From positions 1,675,445 through 1,739,444 of the forward strand of contig JAQFVV010006216.1 in the NCBI GenBank assembly GCA_028023455.1: a stretch of 64,000 nt of DNA. Reading direction: 5' to 3'. Made by a program: the position numbers and the translations under genes. Below the pieces are notes generated by a model. The model was not told the origin of the DNA, did not search any database, and saw only the letters and a list, made by a program, of their open reading frames with translations. This DNA comes from Epiperipatus broadwayi (Eukaryota; Onychophora; Udeonychophora; Euonychophora; Peripatidae). Below are positions 27,595-38,463 of the stretch, one piece after another (position 1 is the stretch's first letter; each line of letters starts with the position of its first letter).

Positions 27595-29176
27595 CCCAAT
27601 CGTGGTGGCTCGACTTAATAAACCCCACACATGCCCTGGAGATTAGAATTGTGATTTTAGTTACTCAGTTAATTGAAATCCCAATAAAGTAAATGTTTCT
27701 GTAGAGTGATATTTTTTTTTAAAAAAAAAAGTGTTATATATATACTGAAATGATTTAATAAATTAAAATATCATTTTCTAATTCTTTCTTATAAAAATGT
27801 TTTCAAGATTATTTTTTTAAATGTTCGTTCAGTAAAAGATTCGTTAGTTAAAATAATTATTCATATGTATATATATTAATTATACGTGTACTATATCAGT
27901 ATATATATTATACGTTTGTGTTATACGCGTTCGTGACAGTAGGAAAAATATCGTTAGCAAAGTAGTAAGAGTCCAGATCAAAGCATAGGGGTAAAAAATA
28001 ATTTTCTTTCATAAATGAAATGTTTTTCTGTGTCAAAATTAATTATGTTCATCTCAGTTGTTATAATAAAAAATATCCAATATGATATCATAAAAAGTCT
28101 TAATTTCAAAGTATTGCTTGCTAGCATATATATTAAATGTTCGCTCCGTATTTTTAGTAGTCTCAAAGCAAGGCGAAGACCTTCAAACTGGGAATTATCT
28201 GTCAAGCGGTCCGATGCAGTGTGACATTACGCTTTAATGACAATAATTTCTAGAGTAACCTCAAAGCAGGTGAAGACCCTTTGTGTACACCAAGCAGCCA
28301 GATGCAGTTGGCAAAATGCTTAAATGGTTTGCACGCTTTCATGCTAGCAAGATTTAGAATAATATCTCCAATAAAAGTTCTTGTAATATTAATTTTGACA
28401 TTTTTTTTTGGTGTTAAAGCCTCATGCTTAGTAAAAATGAAGTAGTGAACTCTTATATTTAAACTCAGGTCATGAACGCGTTAGCTGTTATTAAATAATA
28501 TTACTCATCATCAATTCAATTGTTTTATTAAAGGTTAAGTCAATCATATGTGGTTTGGGGGTCAATGGGTTATATCACATGTCCTATTGATCTCATTTTG
28601 CTCACTGGCGCCCATATAAATAAATTTGTCAGCAAATTTGATTGTCAGCACAGTAGTGGGTCAATCGCCATAATAAAAAAACCAAGTGTGTTCAATACAG
28701 AATGATTTGTTGTATCTGCTAATACATAATATTTGTATATCACTGTATAGTTTTTTTTTTTTCAGACATGGGAGAACACAACAGCTGAACAAAGGGAAAG
28801 TGAATAATGTTTTTTGTACCCACCTTGTTCACAATTTGTTTCTCACTAATATTTGTATATCCTTATTTTTCAGACATGGGAGAACACAACAGCTGAACAA
28901 AGAAAGTGAATAATGTTTTTTTATATTTTTGAATACATGTCTCACTCAAACAGTTAAAATAAAGAGCTAACCAAGAAAACGTAGGTAAACTAAAAAAAAA
29001 AGGCAGATTACATAGATTGGGGAAATAATATGAAGCAGCTAGTGGAGATTAGGACAATGGACCTGTAGTCAGAGACCTAGTTAAAATTACTGAAGAAAAA
29101 AAAAATATTTTTAAGCATACAGAGAGTACTATAAGTTGATTTGCAGTGTTTATTATATTGTTTATTATATTAGAAA
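27595..29176 (+). other. Long leader between LTR and gag of G1
   Basis: About 1.6 kb without a gag-like frame. It holds two duplications: a diverged pair around CTCAAAGCA (28155-28238 and 28250-28326), and a closer pair at 28720-28920 in which a pyrimidine tract plus CAG precedes ACATGGGAGAAC. No other feature was recognised. Confidence 0.6.
28722..28920 (+). repeat. Duplicated block with 3' splice-site-like sequence
   Basis: Two copies share AATATTTGTATATC, a T-rich run ending in CAG, then ACATGGGAGAACACAACAGC; the latter starts at about 28766 and 28875. The first ATG in each copy opens a frame of only six codons. Each T-run plus CAG looks like a splice acceptor in the gag leader. Confidence 0.7.
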
Positions 29177-29569
29177 ATGGGAAAGCCACTGGAAAGTTCA
29201 ATGACCTTTCAATACCCGTTGATTCAAATCATAGATTTTTATGGTGGATGCTGGGAAGATCCTCAGCCACATATAGACAGTTTAGCCGATGCTTTTGCAA
29301 TAGAAACTCTGGATAATGTTCAACAAATAATAATTGCTCGTTACCATTTGAAAGCCGTGGCCAAAGACTGGTGGGGCACGATAGAGAAGAAGCCGGACAC
29401 TTTTGAGCAATATTGTCACAAGCTTCTAGAAACATTCTGGAGTGAAAGGAAGCAAGAAAACTTGTTGCATGACCTCATTAATGAACAGTTTTCAGTAAAT
29501 AAGGGAAATACCTACGACCGATTTTTTTTTACAACAGTCAGCCAAATTTCGCTCATTGTCCAGTTTTAA
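29177..29569 (+). CDS. gag: G1 gag, 5' part, frameshifted
   Basis: This is the N-terminal part of a small gag capsid protein. Residues around HIDSLADAFAIE and ARYHLKAVAKDWW have the W-containing helical pattern of Ty3/gypsy gag (retrotransposon gag domain). After YDR the frame enters a run of nine T (29522-29530) and then goes off track, ending at 29569. The sequence just downstream in the next frame continues the gag pattern and leads without a stop into the long pol frame. One extra T in the run therefore explains the break: a slippage mutation, a sequencing error or, less likely, programmed shifting. No CCHC zinc knuckle is seen. The ATG at 29177 is the first suitable start after the leader. 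Confidence 0.75.
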   Translation: MGKPLESSMTFQYPLIQIIDFYGGCWEDPQPHIDSLADAFAIETLDNVQQIIIARYHLKAVAKDWWGTIEKKPDTFEQYCHKLLETFWSERKQENLLHDLINEQFSVNKGNTYDRFFFTTVSQISLIVQF

Positions 29570-32500
29570 CTTTCCAGAGTCTCGAATTGTACGTATGATA
29601 GAATACAACATGCCACGAGAAATTCGGAAACTTATGATTCGTAGTCAGATTAGTACCATCCACGAGATGACAAATTTCTTAGAAGAAGTGGATAATCATT
29701 TTAGATCTCTAGACCCAAGTTACGGAAGAGACCTTCCAGCCCCAATCATTAGTCAAATGACTAACCTAATCTCTGAGAAAGATAATGAGGGACATCAGAT
29801 AACTCATTTGTGTCCCATTATCGAAATAAATGTAGAGGAGAGCAGAGTATCAGCCTTGATTGACTCGGGCAGTCAAGCATCCATTGTATCTGCGGCATGG
29901 ATCGGAAGCTTGAAAAAGAGACGCGAGATAATGCAACTCCCAACCCGTCCGATCCAAATGACCTTGGCTAATGGGAAAAAGGTGTCAAGTGAAAACCATC
30001 AAGTGTGGTTGGAGGTTGAAATCAACAGAAGGCTAGTAGGACATACCTTTCTTATTATGACAGGGCTCATATATGATGTAGTATTGGGTTCCGACTTTTT
30101 GATTCAAAACCAAGGCATTATTGACTACCCTAAAGGTAGATGCTCATTTGGAAAAGAAACCATCAACTTTAAAACATCACTCCACCGAGAAGGAAACCAT
30201 GAAAGTTGCCTAATCCAGCCAGTTGATCTTTCAATGATTGACAAAAAGGTTGAAGAATCCATCATTACTGAACCGGATGATACCGAACAAATGCGGAAAA
30301 TCCTCAAGAAATATGCCATAATTTTCTCTCCAATGCCAGGCGAGATTACAGGGTATACCCACCGAATCAGAGTGAAAGAAGAAACTTACATCCAGTCCAA
30401 AACGTACCCGATTCCATTTCAGTATAAAGATGAAGTAGAAGCACAGATAAAACAAATGATCGAATGGAATATTGTCGAGCGCAGCCCGTCTCCGTATAAC
30501 AACCCATTGGTCGTCGTCAAGAAGAAAAATGGAAACTTGCGGCTCTGCTTGGATGCCCGGAGGTTAAACAGCATCACTATACCGGAAAGAGATGCTCCCC
30601 CTCCTATCCAAGAAGTACTTGTGCGATTAGCTGGGAAGACGGTATTTTCAACATTAGATTTAACTGCCAGTTACTGGCAATTGAATCTCGATCCAAGGGA
30701 CCGGAAATACACGGCATTTCGGTACGGTGGCTACACGCACGTTTTTAAAAGGGTTCCCTTCGGACTTATTAATAGTGGAGCAGGACTTATGCGCTGTTTG
30801 AGGCAGGTCCTTTCTGAAGAAGTACAAAAACAGATGGTATGCTATGTTGATGACATTGTAATCATCTCAGAAGATGTGAAGGAACACTTACAACATTTGG
30901 AAATGTTCCTGAATGAATGCAGAATGAAGAATATCACAGTGAATTTAGAGAAAAGCCATTTTGCTATTGGGGAGATAACCTTCCTTGGTCATGTCATTAA
31001 CAAACATGGTATCAAGGTACATCCGGACAAAGTTGCAGCCATAGAGAAGTTTCCAACCCCGACTACTCGGAAACAGATCCGATCATTTCTTGGACTTTGC
31101 AACTTTTATCACAAGTTCTATCCAAACTTTGCCCAGGAAACTAGGAATCTTATAGACCTCATAAAAAAAAACCGAAAGTGGGAATGGACCCCACTCCATG
31201 ACCAGGAACTACTAAACATAAAAGAAAACTTTCTACGGGCGGTTATGCTGCACCACCCTGATTTTAGTCGGACCTTTTACGTACAAACTGACAGCAGCAA
31301 ACAAGGGCTGGGAGCTGTTTTGTTTCAAAAGGGTGATTCTGGTGAACATCAAGTGATATATTTTTGCAGTCGTGCTTTAAAGGGTGCTGAAGTACATTAC
31401 ACCACCACTGAGCAAGAAACTCTTGCCATAGTATGGGCATGCCAGAAATTCCGGCAGTTCCTTCTGGGATCAGAAGTTGTCATCATAACTGACCACCGAT
31501 GTCTAGAATTTCTTAATAAGAGTTTCCTCACCAATGACCGACTCATTAGATGGAGCTTGGTCCTCCAACAATTTCAGTATAAGATCCAATATTGCCCAGG
31601 ACCAGAGAATGTGGTGGCTGACGTTTTAAGTCGCCATCCAGTACAAATGAGCATACAGAACCCAAAAATAAACGATCAATCCTTAAAAATTATGGTCACC
31701 AAAACATTGAGTCCCGCCGAGGCCGAGCTAAGGAATCTTGCATACTGGCAGGGCATACAATATCACCACATTATTCTGGAGTTGTCCAAGACCCAGAGTA
31801 AGGACAAGAACCTACAAAGCAAATACACTCACTTTCGGGTCAAGGAGGGTATTTTACAGACCAAAACTGGGGACTATACTGCACCATGGAAAACTATGGT
31901 CCCAGATAGGCTGAGACCATCCTTACTTAGGCACATTCATCAAATCATTGGGCACTACGGACCAAGAAAGACAGAAGAGGCAGTGCGTTGTCAGTTTTAC
32001 TGGCCAGGAATGTACAATCAGATTCTCACTACTATTAGACAATGTGACATCTGTGCTGCCACTAAATTTCCAAATAAATCATATGCAGGAGGTATGAAAC
32101 CAGTGATGGCCACAAGACCAAATGAAATCCTCGCTATAGATCATTATGGGCCCCTTCCCAAATTTAGGACCTTTCAATACTTGCTTGTCACATATGATAT
32201 TTTTTCAAAGTATGTTCAAATTTACCCAGTGCGAACCACAAATTCACGAAATGCCATTCGGGCCCTACAGGATAAGCAATTTTATGAGGTAGGTAAGCCT
32301 GAGACCATATTATCAGATCATGGCTCAGCGTTCACCTCAAAAGAGTGGAAGAATTGGACAAAAAACCAAAAGGTAAATCATCGTATGACATCAATTAGAA
32401 ACCCGCAGTCCAACCCATGTGAAAGAGTTATGAGAGAAATTAGTCAACTCTTTCGTGTGTGCGTACCTACAGATCATCGGAGATGGGTGGATAAACTTCC

Positions 32501-32933
32501 ATATGTTATGGACTGCATTAATAATACAATGAATGAGTCAACGGGTTTCGCACCTACACGTCTTCACTATGGGCAGCCATGTCAGGCCATTTTTTCTTCA
32601 CTATTACCAAAAGATGAAACGTGTATTAACCCAATAACTGACCAAGATATGGCCAGAAAGCGGCTAGCGCAGATGGCCCAGAGGCGAATAAAAAGAGGGA
32701 GGATGCAACATTACTATTTTAAAGTTGGGGATCAAGTTTGGTTAAGATCACCAAGAACTAGTAATGCCCCTAAGAAAGAATTCAAGAAATTCTTCCCATT
32801 ATACAGTGGGCCATATGAAATAATAAAGGATTGCCATGACAATGCGTTTTTGCTAAAGGGAAAGGGACTCCAGGGGGTTTACAATGCCAGACAGTTAAAA
32901 CCATATGTGCCACCTGATCCAGGGAAACAATAG
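29556..32933 (+). CDS. pol: G1 gag C-terminus and pol polyprotein (PR-RT-RNase H-IN)
   Basis: 1125 codons that copy the element RNA into DNA and integrate it. Residues 1-60 are the end of gag. The protease motif is ALIDSGSQASIV (Asp103). In the RT, LDLTASYWQL has Asp368 and YVDD has Asp432/433. In RNase H, TDSSKQGLG (Asp579), Glu619 or 621 and Asp646 are candidate catalytic residues. The integrase zinc finger has His residues in HIHQIIGH (793-800) and Cys830/Cys833. The catalytic triad is Asp862, Asp921 and Glu956, with 34 residues between the last two by my count. The Glu motif is QSNPCERVMRE instead of the usual QSNGxxER. The C-terminus ends in GPYEIIKDCHDNAFLLKG, a GPY/F-type module. The ATG at 29556 is probably not the true start; translation should come from the gag frame. 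Confidence 0.95.
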   Translation: MSSFNFPESRIVRMIEYNMPREIRKLMIRSQISTIHEMTNFLEEVDNHFRSLDPSYGRDLPAPIISQMTNLISEKDNEGHQITHLCPIIEINVEESRVSALIDSGSQASIVSAAWIGSLKKRREIMQLPTRPIQMTLANGKKVSSENHQVWLEVEINRRLVGHTFLIMTGLIYDVVLGSDFLIQNQGIIDYPKGRCSFGKETINFKTSLHREGNHESCLIQPVDLSMIDKKVEESIITEPDDTEQMRKILKKYAIIFSPMPGEITGYTHRIRVKEETYIQSKTYPIPFQYKDEVEAQIKQMIEWNIVERSPSPYNNPLVVVKKKNGNLRLCLDARRLNSITIPERDAPPPIQEVLVRLAGKTVFSTLDLTASYWQLNLDPRDRKYTAFRYGGYTHVFKRVPFGLINSGAGLMRCLRQVLSEEVQKQMVCYVDDIVIISEDVKEHLQHLEMFLNECRMKNITVNLEKSHFAIGEITFLGHVINKHGIKVHPDKVAAIEKFPTPTTRKQIRSFLGLCNFYHKFYPNFAQETRNLIDLIKKNRKWEWTPLHDQELLNIKENFLRAVMLHHPDFSRTFYVQTDSSKQGLGAVLFQKGDSGEHQVIYFCSRALKGAEVHYTTTEQETLAIVWACQKFRQFLLGSEVVIITDHRCLEFLNKSFLTNDRLIRWSLVLQQFQYKIQYCPGPENVVADVLSRHPVQMSIQNPKINDQSLKIMVTKTLSPAEAELRNLAYWQGIQYHHIILELSKTQSKDKNLQSKYTHFRVKEGILQTKTGDYTAPWKTMVPDRLRPSLLRHIHQIIGHYGPRKTEEAVRCQFYWPGMYNQILTTIRQCDICAATKFPNKSYAGGMKPVMATRPNEILAIDHYGPLPKFRTFQYLLVTYDIFSKYVQIYPVRTTNSRNAIRALQDKQFYEVGKPETILSDHGSAFTSKEWKNWTKNQKVNHRMTSIRNPQSNPCERVMREISQLFRVCVPTDHRRWVDKLPYVMDCINNTMNESTGFAPTRLHYGQPCQAIFSSLLPKDETCINPITDQDMARKRLAQMAQRRIKRGRMQHYYFKVGDQVWLRSPRTSNAPKKEFKKFFPLYSGPYEIIKDCHDNAFLLKGKGLQGVYNARQLKPYVPPDPGKQ

Positions 32934-33192
32934 GACATCCATTAAATGACAGATATATATACAGAGGACCGACTGACACAACCATAGGGAAATGAGACTT
33001 GATTATCGGACCGATTTATTATAAACCCATTTATAAGTTGAATATTCAAAAAATGGATCGCAGTGAGACATGTATAATTTGTAGCTTGGGCAGGTTATAT
33101 TATTCACGCTCATGCTGTTCTCCCAGAGTCTATACACTTATGCAACTATATCCTGCGTAAGTAAAGTCATTTTTTTTTCATTGTTTTTTTTT

Positions 33193-33206
33193 GAAGTGAA
33201 AAGAAA
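33193..33206 (+). other. Polypurine tract of G1
   Basis: GAAGTGAAAAGAAA lies directly before the 3' LTR start TGAAGCAG, as expected for the plus-strand primer of an LTR retrotransposon. Confidence 0.85.
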
Positions 33207-35818
33207 TGAAGCAGTCGGATCTGAGTTCGATCCTAGCTTCATGTTATTTACCCTAATACTAACCTTAAATTTCCGATGCAATGGGGCTTTATACGTTCAA
33301 TCCACGCTAATTTCCATAATGAATAACTTGTTTCAAATACGTAGTAAAATTAATTAGTTTAGTTTAAATTGGATCAATTCTCTAAATAAATTCATGATAA
33401 AATGTTCATGAATTTACATATATTAAATTGCCTGGATTGTGCGTATATATGTTTGTAAATATTAAATATATATAATTGTTCGAAAGTTTCATTGCGTCGG
33501 GAATACTTGTTTTTTTTTACTTTTAAATAATTTGTAAAGTTTTGCGATTAAAAGCTACATTCCTTCCAAAGGCTTTCAAATTCTCAAAAACAACAGTAAA
33601 GTTTTATTAATAAAAAAAAAGATAAGAATTCAATTTTTAATTAAAATCATTTCAGACTTTAAGAATTCATTTTCTAATTAGGAAAGGAATTCAAAAATTA
33701 GTTTGAAAGCCTTATCGAAGGAATGTTTCTGAAAACAACTAATTATAAAAAAAAAACCGAGATTGATAATAAAATGAGCGCTAGCCGGAGGCATCAGTGA
33801 ACAGTAGATATATAGCCCTGAAAAGTAAAGAAAAAAAGACTAGCTTTGTTCTAGAGTAGTGCAGTGAACTCTGTGCGTATAAAAATTGTATTTCATCATG
33901 ATAGAGGGCTAGAACATCAGGAATCTGGCTATGGTTCCTAAAGTCCTGAGAAATCTTCAATGGAGCTGCTGAACCTTTTTCCGGACCGATCATTCTGCTA
34001 AAATTATGAAAGCTACTAAAATACTGTTCCAGTAGTCAACCAATAATGCCTACGTTTTCAACAACTTGGAGGTGTAACTTAAGGACCAGCGGAAGGGGTA
34101 ATATATTTCTATAATGAACGTTAAACTTTCTGGCCAGTTCGAACTTTATTTTACACTCCTCCTATTTAAGAGCTCTTTATTATTTAATGTAAAAATCTTT
34201 ATAAAATGCTACTATAAATTTATATTGTAATTCTTTCAATCTCTAGTCTTTAAACTTTTTCTTTTCTTACCTGGCGGTTCGTTTAACATATTATATATAT
34301 ATATATGTATTTATCGTGTGATTTATTAATGCTATTTAAAAATTATATGCCAATAATCTTTCAACTCGATGAGCTCCTCTGTTCTATTTGCCTCATGCAA
34401 ATATTATAATATTAATTTCAAATAGTAATTCTCGCCCATTAGAACTAAATTTGAAAGTTCTATTAATCATCGAGTCGAAAGAAAATATTACATGTTTATT
34501 ATTTTTATAATTGGCTAATAATAAACTATTAGCTCCATTTTTCACCTATGTCCCCAGCTCCTAAGTTACAAGTGTTTATATACTCACAAAATGTTAAAAT
34601 ATTGATTTCTTGTTCCACTAATATATATTTATTCGAATATAACCTTAAATGTTTTTATTGCAAAAAGGGTCGATAAAGGGTTAAATGTATTTTAATTCCA
34701 CTTTTGTTATTTTATATTAATATTCAGGAAGGGCACGATATTAGGGCATAATTAATATAGTTTATAAATGTTTTAAAATAGTTCGATAAAAGCTCGTTTG
34801 ACTTTAATTAATTGGTCAAGTCATCACGTAGAGCATTCTACATGGGTTTTATTTTTCAACGATGACTATCAAGTCATCATCATCAAACGTTGCTGACGTA
34901 GGGCCATCTTCCGCTCCGTTAGGCTGGTCGGTGATCATATTCTCTTATTTAAATTTCTCGAGGAAGAAAGTACTTCCTTTCCGATTCATTAGTCAAAGGG
35001 CGTAAGACTTGCCAAATGCAAGCCGCCATAGGACTTCGATCATCGACTAGCGATCATCTTTCAATTTTACTCTCTGCCTTGTAATTCGTCAGTACCATTG
35101 CATCTTTGTTCCGGTAAAACCCGCTCCGTGCTCGTAATTCATGAAGTGATTTAAATTAAAGTCGAACCAATTCTCAAATATATTTAGTTTAAATCAGTTT
35201 TCAAATCAAGATTAAAGTTATGCCTTAAAATACGTTTTGCTCTTCATGAATAGATTTCCGAATGTGAAAATAAATCTCACATTCCACCGTAATAAAATTA
35301 GAACAATCATTTCCATTCTTAATGAATACCTTTATCTGCCTTTATATTTCTCGTTGGGGGCATAGACATAGAATCCCATGTTGTGTAATACTTGTTGGCA
35401 TATGATAAGGACCGCCACTCTTATTATATTTATAAATTCTTTTAAAGACTAGAGGTAACTAATGCAATCTATATTTTATTGAACAAAACAAATTATTATT
35501 ATTATTAAATATTTTCTAACATACTTGGTTTCTTAGTTCATCATTCTTTTTATAATTATTTAAATGTTAATACCCGCTGTCTGTGTTGGCAACCCGAACA
35601 TACATATGATTCGATTTGAAAGTAGTCAAAGTTAATTGATATTCGTGTCAGTAAAAGGGTCTCTAGTCCTCACCAACCGTTGAGCTAGTTCTTGGCGCAT
35701 AGCACTGTGCCATCGATTTCTGCTATCTGAGCTGTTGAGTTGGGTTTGAATTCAGTTTTGAACCGCCTGAGTTTGAATCCGATTTGACTTGCGGTGGTGG
35801 TGGGTTTTGACCGGTACA
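33207..35818 (+). repeat. 3' LTR of G1 (2612 bp)
   Basis: Nearly identical to 24960-27576. Differences seen include a T/C near the 5' end (25052 against 33294), A/G at 25546/33787, two C/T changes near 26640-26670 and their counterparts, and a small rearranged patch near 35620. It contains the same two hairpin-forming inverted repeats. Confidence 0.95.
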
Positions 35819-36497
35819 ATATATATATATATATTTCTGCTTTGTAACATTTTATTATTTGTAAGCAATCATTTTATAATAAAATTTTGATTTTACATTT
35901 TAGGTAGATTCTACCTGCCAAAATGAAGAATTTTTCACAATGTGAAAGGTCAGTCAGATAATAAACAATATTATTATTAAAATTATATTAAATCTAAACC
36001 TTTTCTCTTTAACTACATCACTACAGACTATAAGCTATTTACAAATAAAGACATTCATTTTCATTATTTTCACTTCATTCAGTATATGCAGATTCCTGCA
36101 AGAAACATTTCTTATAAGGTTTCTTGGGAAAATGAAATGTATTAATGAATTTATTTTCATTTCCTTTATATTAATGAATTGTCATAAATAAGTCATGTTA
36201 TATGTAATTTATTGGAAATTTACTGGAATGTAATGAACAAGTAAATTTTTAAAAAAATTAAATTTCTTAAAATTTTGAATTGTGTAATGATTATATTTTT
36301 TAAGCCTTATTATATATTTTTTGATATTTTATCTTTTTGATAATATAAATTAGATTATTTTTCCATAATTCTAACTGAAGTTATCTTAAAAATTATGTCA
36401 TATACCAATTCTCTAAAAATCCAATATCACATTTTTTAGCTGAACAGGTTAAAATAAATGTTTACATAATATATATATATATATATATTATATTTAA
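35819..36497. other. AT-rich spacer, no gene
   Basis: Starts with the TA tract flanking G1 and ends with another TA tract (36469-36490) next to the family-L LTR. Nothing else was recognised. Confidence 0.5.
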
Positions 36498-37346
36498 TGT
36501 TTTCACGGGTATATGATGTAGATAAAAATATTTTTGGGTACTGCAGTGTATTGAATCTTCAATTACTGCACACAAAAGTTAATTTGCAAACTCGTTAGTT
36601 TAATTCGCAATTCCCACGCTGTTCTCTTGCAACGGATGCTCTGCTCAAATTCACTGAATACTGCTCTGTACTCACTCTGTTTCTACAGTTTGCCAATATT
36701 CAATTCCCTTGATGTTCATTCAGGCTGGCTGCTACAAAAATGGTTCACAATGGGCAAGTTTACACACACCTTGGCCCCAGTCCAATTTAGCTGCCCATGA
36801 ACTCTTCATAGTAAGCACTGCGACTGACCTTAAGCTCCTTACAGCTTCCGTCTCTGCAACAGTCTACCAGTAACTCCACTTGAAAACTGCTGGAAACTCA
36901 ACTCTTTATTCAGCTGCTATCCAGACAGTTTCCTCAGGCTGCGCTTTCCTTCAGCCATACCCATGGACACATTTCCACTGAGCGCTGGTTTTTAACTGAA
37001 AGCACTGACGCGAGATGTCTCCTACTGGAATTGAACAGACGTCTACTGGAGATGCACACAAATACTGCCTCTAAATACTCTCTATACTACCCTGCATAGT
37101 TGTTATCAGTCTTTTTATAGCTTTCTGATAACTGCAGCCATTAATTACATTGTCCAATAAGGTAACGTCTTTTATCTAGAAATATTTGCAATCAGCAAAT
37201 ATTTCTTGGAATTAACGTTCTCCATTATGTTAATGCCTTAATTAAACTCCTCAGTTATCAGTACACGATCTAAAAACAACATTTTGAATAAATACTAGTT
37301 TTTCCGGAGTGCACAAACTTGCATTCAATTTTTACAAAATACAACA
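36498..37346 (-). mobile_element. Family-L LTR, copy B, minus strand
   Basis: On the minus strand it begins TGTTGTATTTTGTAAAAATTG and shares the block CACTCCGGAAAAACTAG with LTR copies A and C. It also shares the AAATATTTGCTGATTGC palindrome (37181-37205) and the late block AGCGTGGGAATTG. A purine-rich tract precedes its start, so it looks like the 3' LTR of an element whose interior lies at higher coordinates. The far end (36498) is placed at a TG on weak evidence, because the last 120 bp do not match copies A and C. Confidence 0.65.
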
Positions 37347-37604
37347 CCTTCCCCCACTCCAGAAAAACTCTTGTTGCAATTCCTTGATGTTTTCTTTTTC
37401 TATTCCTAGGAAACATATTTCCTGTTATTTCACTCAAAAATGTTCGATTTAAACTGCTGCCGAACTTCTTCACCAGTTACATGTTCAATGGTGATTGTGC
37501 ACACATGTTATTTCCAAACTTTCACCATTGTTATATCACATAAACTTGCAGTGAAAACTTTAGCTATTCACTACGTACAGGTTCTAAATGCGACTGCGCC
37601 AGTT
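37347..37604 (-). other. Remnant interior of family-L element: PPT-like and PBS-like motifs
   Basis: On the minus strand, GGAGTGGGGGAAGG (37347-37360) abuts the LTR start and fits a polypurine tract. At 37584-37601 the minus strand reads TGGCGCAGTCGCATTTAG. Its first 11 bases match the tRNA-Ser-type primer binding site used by several Ty3/gypsy elements, and it is preceded by an ACA that could end a 5' LTR. A short minus frame (37270-37473) between them has no recognisable domain. If both motifs are real, the interior is reduced to about 240 bp. Confidence 0.45.
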
Positions 37605-38319
37605 GTTGTATCTTGATTTTAGTTTTATCTCAACAGATACGAATGGCAATTTTCTCAAGAATTACTCTTAATTCGTTTTTAATAGCAATAATCCAATGGT
37701 TTCAACTTACGAGAAAATTTAATGGATATAAACAATAATTCCGGCGATATGTATACATATAACTGCAAACAACTATTATTACTTTGCCTATCTATAATGC
37801 ATATACATATAACTGAAAAGAGATTATTAATATTTTGCATATATATAAAACAGTCAGTTAGTTTCTTACTTACTTGCAATGTTCTGGAGTATCTCCAAGG
37901 TTACTTTTCCACTCAGGCTAATTCCCTTGCAGTCTTCTCGCCTTGGCATAAATTATTTCTAAGATCCTGGGTCTGCAAAGTAAGAAACTCTCTCTACCTC
38001 TGCTACTTGCAGTATGACTGATTTTTTATTCGAGACAACAAAACTGCCAACCCCCCCTAGATAAAAAAAAAGCATTCTTTTTTTTCCTTTGTTTTCTGGA
38101 GTAATTTCTTATTCATTTTATTTAATTATTATTTTTGGAATTTGAATGTTGATTAAGTATTGACAATCAGATTAATTATGGGAAATCGAATTCCTGCGTA
38201 ATCAGATTTTCTTTAATTTTATTCCTTTATTGTTTTAGTAATTATTTTTGGTTCTAAATTATTTTTAACCAGTCATTTAGAGAAGACACACGTTTAATTA
38301 GTGATTGATTAGTAATTAT
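37605..38319. other. Possible 5' LTR debris, otherwise unrecognised
   Basis: This would be the 5' LTR of the preceding minus-strand element, but similarity to copies A-C is weak; only a CAGTCATACTGCA block near 38010-38025 recalls the LTR end region. No gene. Confidence 0.3.
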
Positions 38320-38463
38320 TCCAGGTATAAACCATGTATTATTTTGCATTACAATACGATATTTTGATGGACTAGTAACCGCCATTATCATGGTTAATGG
38401 CGGTTGCTCGTCCGTCAAAATATCGGATTGTAATGCAAAATAAAACACGGTTCGTACCCAAAA
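38320..38463. repeat. Near-perfect hairpin, about 68-bp arms
   Basis: Arms 38320-38387 and 38395-38463 are reverse complements with only scattered mismatches, around a 7-bp loop. The inner 10 bp ACCGCCATTA / TAATGGCGGT are perfect. It could be a small fold-back element or a hairpin RNA precursor. No protein is likely from it. Confidence 0.85.

Larger units (their letters stand above)
24960..35818 (+). mobile_element. Near-complete Ty3/gypsy LTR retrotransposon, G1
   Basis: Structure is LTR (24960-27576), leader, gag, pol, polypurine tract, LTR (33207-35818), about 10.86 kb in all. Both LTRs start TGAAGCAG and end CGGTACA. Flanks are TA tracts; ATAT at 24956-24959 and 35819-35822 fits a 4-bp target duplication, though in TA repeats the length is ambiguous. 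By eye the LTRs differ by roughly eight to ten substitutions plus a few small indels, including a cluster near 27369/35620, so insertion is recent. No envelope frame lies between pol and the polypurine tract. Except for one gag frameshift the coding part is intact. Confidence 0.95.

Noticed and set aside
32934-33192. Envelope gene downstream of G1 pol
   Set aside because: Only about 260 bp lie between the pol stop and the polypurine tract, with no suitable frame.
36527-38463. A 1.9-kb DNA transposon bounded by AATATTTTTGGGTAC and its complement
   Set aside because: Only about 15 bp match, AT-rich, without target duplication or transposase. Kept only as a remark under the hairpin finding.
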